From: Bacteroidales bacterium M5
GTDB taxonomy: Bacteria; Bacteroidota; Bacteroidia; Bacteroidales; Muribaculaceae
DNA length: 25,706 nt
Reading direction: 5' to 3'
Assembly (NCBI GenBank): GCA_001689535.1
Contig: LUJP01000064.1
Span: 1-25,706 of the forward strand
In this document: positions 16,659-24,740 of the stretch, one piece after another
Position numbering within the stretch: position 1 is the stretch's first letter
Layout: each line of letters opens with the position of its first letter
Position numbers and translations under genes: made by a program
The notes under the pieces: model-generated
What the model was told of the DNA's origin: nothing
What the model saw: only the letters and a program-made list of their open reading frames with translations
The model's database searches: none

Positions 16659-18191
16659 ATGGCTGATTCCAAGAAAATTAAGACAGCGTTAATCTCTGTC
16701 TACCACAAAGAAGGGCTCGACAGCATCCTCTCAATGCTCCATGCCGACAAGGTTGAATTCCTCTCCACCGGAGGTACCAAATCATTTATAGAAAGCCTCG
16801 GATACCCCTGCAAAGCAGTGGAAGACCTCACCACCTACCCCTCGATTCTTGGCGGTCGCGTGAAAACGCTTCACCCGAAAGTGTTCGGCGGTATCCTTAA
16901 CCGTCGCGACAATGAAACCGACAAAGCCCAGATAGCACAATATGAAATTCCGGAAATAGACCTGGTGATAGTGGACCTCTATCCGTTTGAAGAGACCGTG
17001 GCCTCAGGAGCTTCCCACGCTGACATTATAGAAAAAATTGACATAGGCGGCATCTCTCTGATTCGCGCCGGTGCCAAAAACTTCAACGACGTAGTGATCG
17101 TGGCTTCCAAGGCCCAGTACGCTCCTCTGGCTGAGATTCTCGGCAAAAAGGGAGCTGAGACCACACTCAAGGAGCGTCAGTTCTTCGCACGCGAAGCCTT
17201 CAAGGTATCATCGGGCTACGATACTGCTATCTTCAACTATTTCGATTCCCTCGAACCAGATGCTCCTTCAGCTCTGCGCGTTGCTTTTGACGACAAGAAG
17301 CACCTGCGCTACGGCGAGAATCCCCATCAGGCCGGTTCGTTCTTCGGTCGCTTCGACGACCTTTTCGAACAGCTTCACGGCAAGGAGATTTCCTACAACA
17401 ACCTTCTTGACATCGATGCTGCTGTTAGCCTGATTCACGAATTCAGCGACACCACTTTTGCCATTCTCAAACACAACAACGCCTGCGGACTTGCCACCCG
17501 TCCCTCCATACTCGACGCCTGGAAAGACGCTCTGGCAGGCGACCCGGTTTCGGCATTCGGAGGAGTGCTCGTGGCCAACCGTGAAATCGATGCTCCCACA
17601 GCCGAGGAAATGAACAAGATATTCTTTGAAGTGGTGATAGCTCCGGCATATACCGAAGAGGCCCTTGCCATACTCAAACAGAAGAAAAACCGCATAATCC
17701 TTCTGCAGAAAGCGCCTCTTGCCACCAAACTCCAGTTCCGTTCAGTTCTTAACGGAGCTCTCGCACAGGATCGCGACCTCAAAATCGAAACCCCGGAAGA
17801 TCTCACTCCCGTCACCACGGTTAAACCCACCGACAAACAGATTGCCGATATGCTTTTCGCAAACAAGATCGTTAAGCACAGCAAGAGCAACGCCATAGTT
17901 CTTGCAAAGAACGGCCAGCTGTATGCCAGCGGTGTGGGTCAGACTTCCCGTGTAGATGCCCTCAAGCAGGCAATCGAGAAAGCGAAATCCTTCAATTTCG
18001 ACCTCAACGGCGCAGTAATGGCCTCCGATGCCTTCTTCCCATTTGCCGACTGTGTGGAAATAGCCCACAACGCAGGCATCGACGCCGTTATACAGCCCGG
18101 CGGATCAATTCGCGACAACGAAAGCGTGGACTACTGCAATGCCAACGGTATTGCAATGGTAACAACCGGCTTCCGTCATTTCAAACACTAA
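16659..18191 (+). CDS. purH: Bifunctional AICAR formyltransferase / IMP cyclohydrolase, 510 aa
   Basis: PurH catalyses the last two steps of de novo IMP synthesis. The N-terminal MGS-like IMP cyclohydrolase domain (about 1-195) shows FLSTGGT (34-40) and ILGGRVKTLHPKVFGGIL (63-80). The AICAR transformylase domain follows, with RYGENPHQ (217-224), NNLLDIDAA (247-255) and the catalytic KHNNACG (271-277; KHxNxCG in the family). It ends in TTGFRHFKH. Length is normal (about 510-530). ATG 16659 (MADSKKIKTALISVY) is preferred over the in-frame TTG at 16647. mreB starts 25 bp downstream, an arrangement known in Bacteroidales, so purine synthesis and the rod-shape genes are probably co-transcribed. 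Confidence 0.97.
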   Translation: MADSKKIKTALISVYHKEGLDSILSMLHADKVEFLSTGGTKSFIESLGYPCKAVEDLTTYPSILGGRVKTLHPKVFGGILNRRDNETDKAQIAQYEIPEIDLVIVDLYPFEETVASGASHADIIEKIDIGGISLIRAGAKNFNDVVIVASKAQYAPLAEILGKKGAETTLKERQFFAREAFKVSSGYDTAIFNYFDSLEPDAPSALRVAFDDKKHLRYGENPHQAGSFFGRFDDLFEQLHGKEISYNNLLDIDAAVSLIHEFSDTTFAILKHNNACGLATRPSILDAWKDALAGDPVSAFGGVLVANREIDAPTAEEMNKIFFEVVIAPAYTEEALAILKQKKNRIILLQKAPLATKLQFRSVLNGALAQDRDLKIETPEDLTPVTTVKPTDKQIADMLFANKIVKHSKSNAIVLAKNGQLYASGVGQTSRVDALKQAIEKAKSFNFDLNGAVMASDAFFPFADCVEIAHNAGIDAVIQPGGSIRDNESVDYCNANGIAMVTTGFRHFKH

Positions 18192-18216
18192 ACAACCATA
18201 CCACCTCCTTAAAGAA

Positions 18217-19236
18217 ATGGGATTATTTTCATTCAATAAAGAAATAGCCATTGATCTTGGTACAGCGAATACCATTATCATTCACAACGACAAGATAGTA
18301 ATCGACGAACCGTCTGTCGTGGCAAAAGACGTCCGCACCGGAAAGGCGATTGCGGTGGGCAAACAGGCCCAGCCAATGCTCGGCAAAGAAAACGAGAACA
18401 TCCGCACCATCCGTCCTCTCCGTAAAGGCGTCATCGCCGATTTCGATGCCGCCGAAATGATGATTCGCGGCCTCGTGGGAAAAGCCAGCTCCAAAAGCAA
18501 ATGGTTCAGCCCCTCACTCACCATGGTTGTGGGCATACCCAGCGGCTCGACCGAGGTAGAGATACGTGCCGTGCGCGACTCCTCGGAGCATGCCGGCGGC
18601 CGCGACGTATATATGATCTACGAGCCTATGGCAGCTGCTTTGGGTATCGGTATCGACGTCCTTGCTCCGGAAGGCAACATGATTGTGGACATAGGCGGCG
18701 GAACCACTGAAATCGCCGTGATTTCGCTTGGTGGTATCGTGAGCAACAAGAGCATCCAGATAGCAGGCGACGACCTCACCAACGACATCCAGGAGCACAT
18801 GCGCCGCGTACACAACGTAAGAGTCGGCGAACGCACCGCCGAGTGTATCAAAATGAATGTTGGCTCGGCCCTGACCGATCTGGAGAATCCACCAGCCGAT
18901 TTTATTGTGCACGGTCCCAACGTGATGACTGCCCTCCCCATGGAAGTTCCGGTATCTTATCAGGAAATAAGCCATTGCATAGAAAAATCCATCTCCAAAA
19001 TAGAGGCTGCGGTACTCGGAGCTCTTGAGCAGACTCCGCCCGAACTCTATGCCGATATTGTGAGAAACGGCATTTATCTGGCCGGCGGTGGTGCCCTTCT
19101 TCTGGGTCTGGACAAACGTCTCACCGATAAGATAGGCATTAAGTTCCATGTGGCCGAAGATCCCCTGCTTGCAGTGGCTAAAGGCACAGGAGTCGCTCTT
19201 AAAAACATTGACAAATTCCCATTCCTTATCCGTTGA
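18217..19236 (+). CDS. mreB: Rod shape-determining protein MreB, 339 aa
   Basis: MreB is the bacterial actin that polymerises under the inner membrane and guides the elongasome. The actin-fold nucleotide motifs are visible: phosphate-1 AIDLGTANT (11-19), phosphate-2 VDIGGGTTEIAV (157-168), and AGGGALLLGL near residue 290. The VVGIPSG segment (104-110) and the IYEPMAAALGIGIDV segment (134-148) are typical. Length is normal (about 335-347). It lies 25 bp after purH and 85 bp before mreC; that gap contains a strong hairpin that could set the MreB:MreC ratio. Confidence 0.97.
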   Translation: MGLFSFNKEIAIDLGTANTIIIHNDKIVIDEPSVVAKDVRTGKAIAVGKQAQPMLGKENENIRTIRPLRKGVIADFDAAEMMIRGLVGKASSKSKWFSPSLTMVVGIPSGSTEVEIRAVRDSSEHAGGRDVYMIYEPMAAALGIGIDVLAPEGNMIVDIGGGTTEIAVISLGGIVSNKSIQIAGDDLTNDIQEHMRRVHNVRVGERTAECIKMNVGSALTDLENPPADFIVHGPNVMTALPMEVPVSYQEISHCIEKSISKIEAAVLGALEQTPPELYADIVRNGIYLAGGGALLLGLDKRLTDKIGIKFHVAEDPLLAVAKGTGVALKNIDKFPFLIR

Positions 19237-19251
19237 CAGAACCATATCCTC

Positions 19252-19290
19252 GGAAGTCAGGAAACGGCTCATCACCGTGTCCTGACTTTC
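19252..19290 (+). terminator. Hairpin in the mreB-mreC gap: possible attenuator or mRNA-processing element
   Basis: An 11-bp lower stem (19252-19262 with 19280-19290, one G-U pair), an A-G mismatch and a 4-bp upper stem ACGG/CCGT close a 7-base loop. The nearest T run, TTTT at 19297-19300, is six bases past the stem, so it is at best a partial terminator. It may instead stabilise the mreB 3' end after cleavage. Confidence 0.5.
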
Positions 19291-19321
19291 TGTGGGTTTT
19301 GACTTCTCATAGAGTTGCATA

Positions 19322-20167
19322 ATGCAGAGTCTGATATATTTTCTTGTAAAGGCACGTCCATGGTTATTGCTTGTGATTTACATAGTCGCAAGTCTCGCAT
19401 TGCTGTTCCGGAATAATCCTTATCAGCATTCCGTATGGCTTACCTCGGCAAATACTGTCAGCTCTTCTCTCTACAAGACGGCCAACGGCATCACCTCATA
19501 TTTCAAGCTCAGGGAAATCAACGAGGATCTCAACCGGCGCAACGCCATGCTTGAGCTTGAGGTTCTCAGCCTCAAAAACAGACTCAGGCACTATTCCGAT
19601 ATGGAATTCGCCCTCAAAGAGCCTGTTGATTCTTCGCTTTCCAGATACACGTTCTATCTGGCCCACGTAATAAACAACAGCATAAACCGTCCTGACAACT
19701 ATCTTACGATAGACCGTGGAGAGCTCGACGGAATAAAGCCTGAAATGGGTGTTGTTGACCGCAATGGAATCGTAGGCATTGTAAACGTGGTAGGCCCGCA
19801 CAGCGCGCGGATCATCAGTTTCCTTAACAGCAATCTGAGAATTTCCTGCAAAGTAAAAGGATATGAACAGGTTGGCTCGCTCGTATGGGATGGTAAGAAA
19901 CCTGACGAAGCCGTTTTGGAAGAACTCCCCCGCCACGCCGTGTTCAATCCCGGCGACACGATAGTCACGAGCGGTTATTCCACAGTTTTCCCTGAAGGAG
20001 TACCGGTAGGAGTTGTGGAGAAAAACCTCGAAGACTACGATGAAAATTTCTTCGCCCTGAGGGTCAAACTCTTTACCGACTTTTCCACACTCTCTACGGT
20101 AAGGATTATAGCAGACAATATGAAAGAAGAACTCCAGCGGACAGAAAAAGATTTGCAGCAGAAATAA
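19322..20167 (+). CDS. mreC: Rod shape-determining protein MreC, 281 aa
   Basis: MreC is a bitopic inner-membrane protein whose periplasmic part activates PBP2-RodA. One transmembrane helix (about 13-29, PWLLLVIYIVASLALLF) is followed by a coiled coil (about 62-95, REINEDLNRRNAMLELEVLSL) and the MreC beta domain with NYLTIDRGELDGIKPEMGVV (127-146) and IVGIVNVV. The later part has FNPGDTIVTSGYSTVFPEGVPVG, also typical. Length is usual. It is preceded by a hairpin and followed after 11 bp by mreD. Confidence 0.95.
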   Translation: MQSLIYFLVKARPWLLLVIYIVASLALLFRNNPYQHSVWLTSANTVSSSLYKTANGITSYFKLREINEDLNRRNAMLELEVLSLKNRLRHYSDMEFALKEPVDSSLSRYTFYLAHVINNSINRPDNYLTIDRGELDGIKPEMGVVDRNGIVGIVNVVGPHSARIISFLNSNLRISCKVKGYEQVGSLVWDGKKPDEAVLEELPRHAVFNPGDTIVTSGYSTVFPEGVPVGVVEKNLEDYDENFFALRVKLFTDFSTLSTVRIIADNMKEELQRTEKDLQQK

Positions 20168-20178
20168 ACCACTCTGAT

Positions 20179-20700
20179 ATGGCAAGGATTTCTATAGAAC
20201 TGTTGATATATACGCTGGTACTTGTGCTCGCACAAGTACTGGTGTTCAATCATATATGTCTTTTCGGAGTTGCAGTGCCGTTCGTTTTCATATTTGTGCT
20301 TCTGCGCCTGCCGGTGACGCTCTCCAGGGAGTGGTGTTTTACGATAGCGTTTCTTATCGGACTGATTATTGACGTGTTTTCCGATACTCTCGGCATGAAC
20401 GCGCTCTCCTGCACTCTTTTTATGGCTCTACGTCGCCCGGTTCTCCGACTGTATGTGATGCGCGACGACGAGATAACCAATCCATGTCCAGGAAGCGCTT
20501 CACTGGGGTTCTTCACCTACGTGAAATACGCCTCGACAATGTCGTTGATTTACTGCATCTTTATTTTCACCATTGAAGCTTTCACATTCCTCAATCCGTT
20601 GCAGACCGCACTCCGGATTGCGGCGAGCGCGGTGCTCACATCCCTGCTCCTGATTGGAATTGACAGCCTTACACTTTCCCGACGTGAGAAAAGACTATAA
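20179..20700 (+). CDS. mreD: Rod shape-determining protein MreD, 173 aa
   Basis: A short, very hydrophobic protein with about five membrane segments (for instance LLIYTLVLVLAQVLVF, VPFVFIFVLLRL, WCFTIAFLIGLIIDVF). The GLIIDVFSDTLGMNALSCTL segment matches the MreD hallmark (G-L-x-x-D-x-x-x-x-x-x-G). MreD is the inner-membrane partner of MreC in the elongasome. Assignment rests on this motif, topology and its place after mreC. The last 17 bp overlap the GTG start of mrdA in another frame. Confidence 0.92.
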   Translation: MARISIELLIYTLVLVLAQVLVFNHICLFGVAVPFVFIFVLLRLPVTLSREWCFTIAFLIGLIIDVFSDTLGMNALSCTLFMALRRPVLRLYVMRDDEITNPCPGSASLGFFTYVKYASTMSLIYCIFIFTIEAFTFLNPLQTALRIAASAVLTSLLLIGIDSLTLSRREKRL

Positions 20701-22546
20701 TCTTGAAAAACGCAAATACGTAATCGGCGGCTTTATCATAATCATTGCCGTCATATACCTTGTGAGACTGTTCAGTCTGCAGGTCGCCGACGATAAATAT
20801 AAGGATTACGCCGACTCCAACGCTTTCCTTCGCAAGGCCATTTACCCTTCGCGAGGCATTATCTACGACCGCAACGGCGAGGTTGTAGTGTACAACCAGC
20901 CGGCTTACGACATAATGATGATACCTCGGGAAATACATGACTTCGACACCATTTATTTCTGTGAGACCATAGGACTTTCGCGCGAACAGTTCGACAAACG
21001 AATGCGCGATGTGCGCGACAAGCATCTAAATCCGGGGTACTCTTCCTATTCGCCCCAGACATTCATGACCCACCTCAATTCCGAGGACTATGGCAAATTG
21101 CAGGAAAAAATGTACCGTTTCCCGGGTTTTTACATCCAGAAACGTATACTTCGCGAATATCAGCGCCCTGTGGCAGCCAATGTCCTCGGCAATATAAGGG
21201 AAGTCTCAAATGCCGATATCCAGCGTGATCCCTATTACAAGCGAGGCGACTATACCGGTGACCTCGGAGTAGAGAAAAGCTACGAGGAATATCTCAGGGG
21301 TGTAAAGGGAGAAGAGATACTGATACGCGACGCGCGCGGACGCATAAAGGGGCATTATGAGGACGGTGCCATGGACAAGCGCGCAATTTCCGGCCGCAAT
21401 CTCAAACTGAGTCTCGACATCAAGCTGCAGGAATATGCCGAAAGCCTCATGGTCAATAAAATCGGCGCAATAGTCGCTATCGAGCCTTCCTCAGGTGAAG
21501 TTCTGGCAATGGTCACGGCACCATCCTACGACCCCTCATTGCTCGTGGGAAGAAAGCGTGGTGAAAACTACGCGAAACTCAACCAGGATCCCTACAAACC
21601 GCTTCTTGACCGTTCGATAATGGGCGCCTATCCTCCCGGCTCTACTTTCAAGCCGTCGCAAGGTCTCATCCTCCTGCAGGAGGGTATAATAAATCTGTCC
21701 ACTCCCTATCCTTGCTACCACGGCTATATCAACGGACGCCTTAAAGTGGGATGTCACGGACACGGTTCTCCCATCCCGCTGAAACCCGCGCTCCAGACCT
21801 CCTGCAATGCTTTTTTCTGCTGGGGATTCAAGAACATGATAGACCGGCGCAGCAAATACGGAACTCTGGCTAAGGCTTTTGAGGTCTGGAAGAATTATCT
21901 TGTTGAGCTTGGCTACGGTTATCGTCTGGGACTCGATGTACCCGGTGAAATCAGAGGCTTCATCCCCAACGCCAAATTTTACGACAAAGTCTACGGTGAG
22001 AACCGGTGGAGCGCCAATACTATTATTTCAGTTTCCATTGGCCAGGGTGAGGTTCTCGCCACTCCCCTCCAGATTGCCAATCTCTGCTCCACAATAGCCA
22101 ACCGCGGGTGGTACATCACCCCGCATGTGGTAAAGGAAATCGAGGATACCGTACTTCCGGCAAAATCGCTCGAGCGTCACAACCCGTCAATCGACCGGAT
22201 TCACTTCGAAGCTGTAGCCGAGGGTATGCGCATGGCCGTGACCGGCGGTACATGCCGTATAGCAAATCTTCCCGACATCGAGGTGTGTGGCAAAACGGGT
22301 ACGGCCCAGAATCCCCACGGACGTGACCACTCCGTGTTCATGGGTTTTGCTCCATATCACGACCCAAAAATCGCAATCTGCGTTTTTGTGGAGAACGCTG
22401 GATTCGGAGCAACATTCGGTGTTCCCATCGGAAGTCTTGTGATGGAGAAGTATCTCACCGGACAAATTGCTGAGAACAGGAAATATCTTGAGCAACGCAT
22501 GCTCGAATCAAACACTATAATTTACAGTGGAGTCAAGAAACACTAA
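20684..22546 (+). CDS. mrdA: Penicillin-binding protein 2 (elongasome transpeptidase), 620 aa
   Basis: PBP2 is the class B transpeptidase that cross-links lateral-wall peptidoglycan together with RodA. One transmembrane helix (about 12-33) is followed by a pedestal domain (YPSRGIIYDRNGEVV, 54-68) and the transpeptidase domain with S320-T-F-K323 (PPGSTFKPS; catalytic Ser320), S373-C-N375 and K537-T-G539 (CGKTGTAQNP). Length fits the family. The frame is open to a TTG at 20654, but GTG 20684 gives MRKDYNLEKRKYVIGG, the start expected for Bacteroidetes PBP2. That start lies inside mreD, so translational coupling is likely. The 3' end overlaps rodA by 20 bp. Confidence 0.95.
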   Translation: MRKDYNLEKRKYVIGGFIIIIAVIYLVRLFSLQVADDKYKDYADSNAFLRKAIYPSRGIIYDRNGEVVVYNQPAYDIMMIPREIHDFDTIYFCETIGLSREQFDKRMRDVRDKHLNPGYSSYSPQTFMTHLNSEDYGKLQEKMYRFPGFYIQKRILREYQRPVAANVLGNIREVSNADIQRDPYYKRGDYTGDLGVEKSYEEYLRGVKGEEILIRDARGRIKGHYEDGAMDKRAISGRNLKLSLDIKLQEYAESLMVNKIGAIVAIEPSSGEVLAMVTAPSYDPSLLVGRKRGENYAKLNQDPYKPLLDRSIMGAYPPGSTFKPSQGLILLQEGIINLSTPYPCYHGYINGRLKVGCHGHGSPIPLKPALQTSCNAFFCWGFKNMIDRRSKYGTLAKAFEVWKNYLVELGYGYRLGLDVPGEIRGFIPNAKFYDKVYGENRWSANTIISVSIGQGEVLATPLQIANLCSTIANRGWYITPHVVKEIEDTVLPAKSLERHNPSIDRIHFEAVAEGMRMAVTGGTCRIANLPDIEVCGKTGTAQNPHGRDHSVFMGFAPYHDPKIAICVFVENAGFGATFGVPIGSLVMEKYLTGQIAENRKYLEQRMLESNTIIYSGVKKH

Positions 22547-23990
22547 CATAATTCGTTTTTTAGACTGGCCAACCGTTATAATATATGTGATAATGGTTGT
22601 GGCAGGCGTGTTCAGCATTTATGCTGCAAGCTATGATTTCGATCAGGCCTCCATACTTTCATTCTCGGAATTTTCAGGCAAGCAGATAAGATGGATAGGA
22701 CTGGCCTTCGCGCTGGCCGTCATGCTGCTGCTTTTTGATGCCCGTATATATGAAAATTATGCCGTCCCGATATATATTTTTCTGATTGTCATACTCATTG
22801 TGACTATCTTCGTGGCTCCTGACATCAAGGGATCAAGGTCTTGGATTGTAATCGGCAAAATGAGTCTTCAGCCGGCTGAATTCGGCAAGTTTGCCACCGC
22901 GCTTGCTCTTGCCAAACTCTTCAGCAGCTATAATTTCAAGCTTAACGCATCGACAAAGAACTATGCTGAGGCAATAGGAATAATCATTCTGCCTATAGCG
23001 CTTATTCTCGCGCAGCGCGAAACCGGCTCTGCCCTCGCCTACCTTTCGCTATTCTTTGTCCTCTACCGCGAAGGAATGAGCGGTCTGGTGCTTCTGGCGG
23101 CATTCTGTGCAGTGCTCTTCTTTGTAGTCACGGTCAAGTTCACGACTTCCATGTTTTTGGGCATGCCTGCCGGCGAGGCGTTTGTACTCGTCATGATTAT
23201 GTTTATCATGGTGAGCATGGTTGCCGTCTACTGCAAGCGCATAGCCGAAGCGCGCAATTTGCTTTTGGCCTATGTGGGATTGCTTCTGCTGCTTTATGTT
23301 CTCCAGTTGTCCGGCATCGAGGTGCCGGGCATGCCGGTTCTTCTCACAGCTATCGGAGGCGGGTGTGTTTATCTTTTCCTTCTTTCCCTCAGAACCAAGG
23401 CAAAGAAATATCTTATCACCATAGGAGCCGCATTGCTTTCAGTAGTCTTTCTTTTCTTCGTCAACTTTGCATTTACCAAGGTGCTTCAGCCCCACCAGCA
23501 GCAGCGCATCCGCGTCACGCTGGGAATAGAAGACGATCTACTTGGAGCCGGCTACAATGTCAATCAGTCCAAAATCGCCATCGGGTCGGGCGGCATTACC
23601 GGCAAAGGATTTCTAAACGGCACGCAGTCCAAACTTAAATATGTCCCCGAGCAACACACCGACTTCATATACTGCACCATAGGAGAGGAGCAGGGATTCG
23701 TCGGCTCGTCTCTTGTACTGCTGCTGTTCCTTGCCCTTATCCTCAGGGTGATTCATATCGCCGAAAGGCAACCGTCGGTATTCGGCCGTGTCTATGGATA
23801 TTGCGTTGCATCCTATTTCATTTTCCATCTTGCCATCAATATAGGAATGGTCATAGGCCTGTGTCCGGTCATAGGCATACCGCTTCCGTTTTTCAGTTAT
23901 GGTGGTTCTTCGCTGTGGAGTTTCACCTTCCTGCTCTTTATTCTTCTGAGAATAGACGCCGCGCGCCGCGACCACCCCTCCTACGGTTAA
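22527..23990 (+). CDS. rodA: Peptidoglycan polymerase RodA (SEDS family), 487 aa
   Basis: RodA is the SEDS-family glycosyltransferase that polymerises lipid II for side-wall growth. Motifs are GSRSWIVIGKMSLQPAEFGKFA (102-123), the region AIGSGGITGKGFLNGTQSKL, PEQHTDFIYCTIGEE with D379 (the conserved periplasmic-loop Asp region), and GIPLPFFSYGGSSLW near the C-terminus. The protein is about 110 aa longer than the E. coli one (370 aa); extra hydrophobic segments between about 190 and 310 explain this, as in other Bacteroidetes. In the place of the common QPDxG motif it has QRETGSA (163-169). GTG 22527 is the only reasonable start before the first helix and overlaps mrdA by 20 bp. Confidence 0.94.
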   Translation: MESRNTNIIRFLDWPTVIIYVIMVVAGVFSIYAASYDFDQASILSFSEFSGKQIRWIGLAFALAVMLLLFDARIYENYAVPIYIFLIVILIVTIFVAPDIKGSRSWIVIGKMSLQPAEFGKFATALALAKLFSSYNFKLNASTKNYAEAIGIIILPIALILAQRETGSALAYLSLFFVLYREGMSGLVLLAAFCAVLFFVVTVKFTTSMFLGMPAGEAFVLVMIMFIMVSMVAVYCKRIAEARNLLLAYVGLLLLLYVLQLSGIEVPGMPVLLTAIGGGCVYLFLLSLRTKAKKYLITIGAALLSVVFLFFVNFAFTKVLQPHQQQRIRVTLGIEDDLLGAGYNVNQSKIAIGSGGITGKGFLNGTQSKLKYVPEQHTDFIYCTIGEEQGFVGSSLVLLLFLALILRVIHIAERQPSVFGRVYGYCVASYFIFHLAINIGMVIGLCPVIGIPLPFFSYGGSSLWSFTFLLFILLRIDAARRDHPSYG

Positions 23991-24059
23991 ACCATCTTAC
24001 TTGCTGACTCTGACCGTGGCAAATATGTGACGTTCACGAACCTTAAGACTGCATTTTTA

Positions 24060-24091
24060 TTTGCATCTCTTTATAGCAATTTGTACTTTTG
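24060..24091 (+). promoter_or_regulatory. Consensus promoter of the LysE-family gene
   Basis: TTTG (24060-24063, followed by C) and TACTTTTG (24084-24091) match both Bacteroidetes promoter elements fully, with 20-bp spacing. It is the best promoter in the window. The box ends only 6 bases before the ATG at 24098, so the mRNA would start at or very near the start codon. Confidence 0.85.
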
Positions 24092-24097
24092 TATGTT

Positions 24098-24736
24098 ATG
24101 GAAAGTCTGCTCTATATCCTTTTCACCGGGCTGCTGATAGGCATTCTCGTTTCGGCTCCCATGGGGCCCGTGGGGATGCTCGTGATCCAGCGCACGCTCA
24201 ACAAAGGGCGTATGGCTGCTCTGTTCACGGGTATGGGGGCTTCGCTTTCCGATTTGATCTACTGCCTGCTCACTGGTCTGGGTCTTTCCTTCGTTACCGA
24301 TTTCATTACCTCCAACCAGAATATCCTTCAGATTATCGGATCAGGCGTTCTCATAGCCTACGGTCTGTATCTTTTCCGTTGCAACCCTTCGCGCTCCCTC
24401 TCTCCCTCCACGGTTGCCGCCAATACTTATTGGCGCGATTTTGCCACCGGTTTCCTGTTCACCTTTTCGAATCCGCTGATTCTTTTTTTCATAATAGGAC
24501 TGTTCGCGAGGTTCAACTTCATGGATACCAACTACCGTTATTATCATTATATAATAGGGTATATCAGCATTACCCTCGGTGCTATCGGATGGTGGTTTCT
24601 GATCACTTTTATAATCGACAAGCTGCGCAAACACATCAACGTGAGATCCATGTGGATTATCAACCGCGTGATTGCCGTTCTGCTTATTCTCATAGCCCTG
24701 ATAGGATTAATCACAGGAATCAAAAAAATAATATAA
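24098..24736 (+). CDS. LysE-family amino-acid/metabolite exporter, 212 aa
   Basis: An inner-membrane protein of the LysE/RhtB transporter type with about six membrane helices. The hallmark is in the first helix and loop: LLIGILVSAPMGPVGMLVIQ (about 11-30) followed by RTLNKGR, then GMGASLSDLIYCLLTGLG and the second-half start ATGFLFTFSNPLILFFIIGLF. LysE proteins export amino acids or similar metabolites; the substrate is not readable here. ATG 24098 is chosen over the in-frame TTG at 24089, which lies within the -7 box. A consensus promoter just upstream implies a leaderless transcript. The next gene starts 4 bp after the stop and is probably co-transcribed. Confidence 0.9.
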   Translation: MESLLYILFTGLLIGILVSAPMGPVGMLVIQRTLNKGRMAALFTGMGASLSDLIYCLLTGLGLSFVTDFITSNQNILQIIGSGVLIAYGLYLFRCNPSRSLSPSTVAANTYWRDFATGFLFTFSNPLILFFIIGLFARFNFMDTNYRYYHYIIGYISITLGAIGWWFLITFIIDKLRKHINVRSMWIINRVIAVLLILIALIGLITGIKKII

Positions 24737-24740
24737 AACC

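Noticed and set aside
18514..19320. 268-aa open frame on the minus strand
   Set aside because: Antisense to mreB; no motif or promoter box in its favour, while mreB is unmistakable.
19496..20185. 229-aa open frame on the minus strand
   Set aside because: Antisense to mreC; no recognisable domain.
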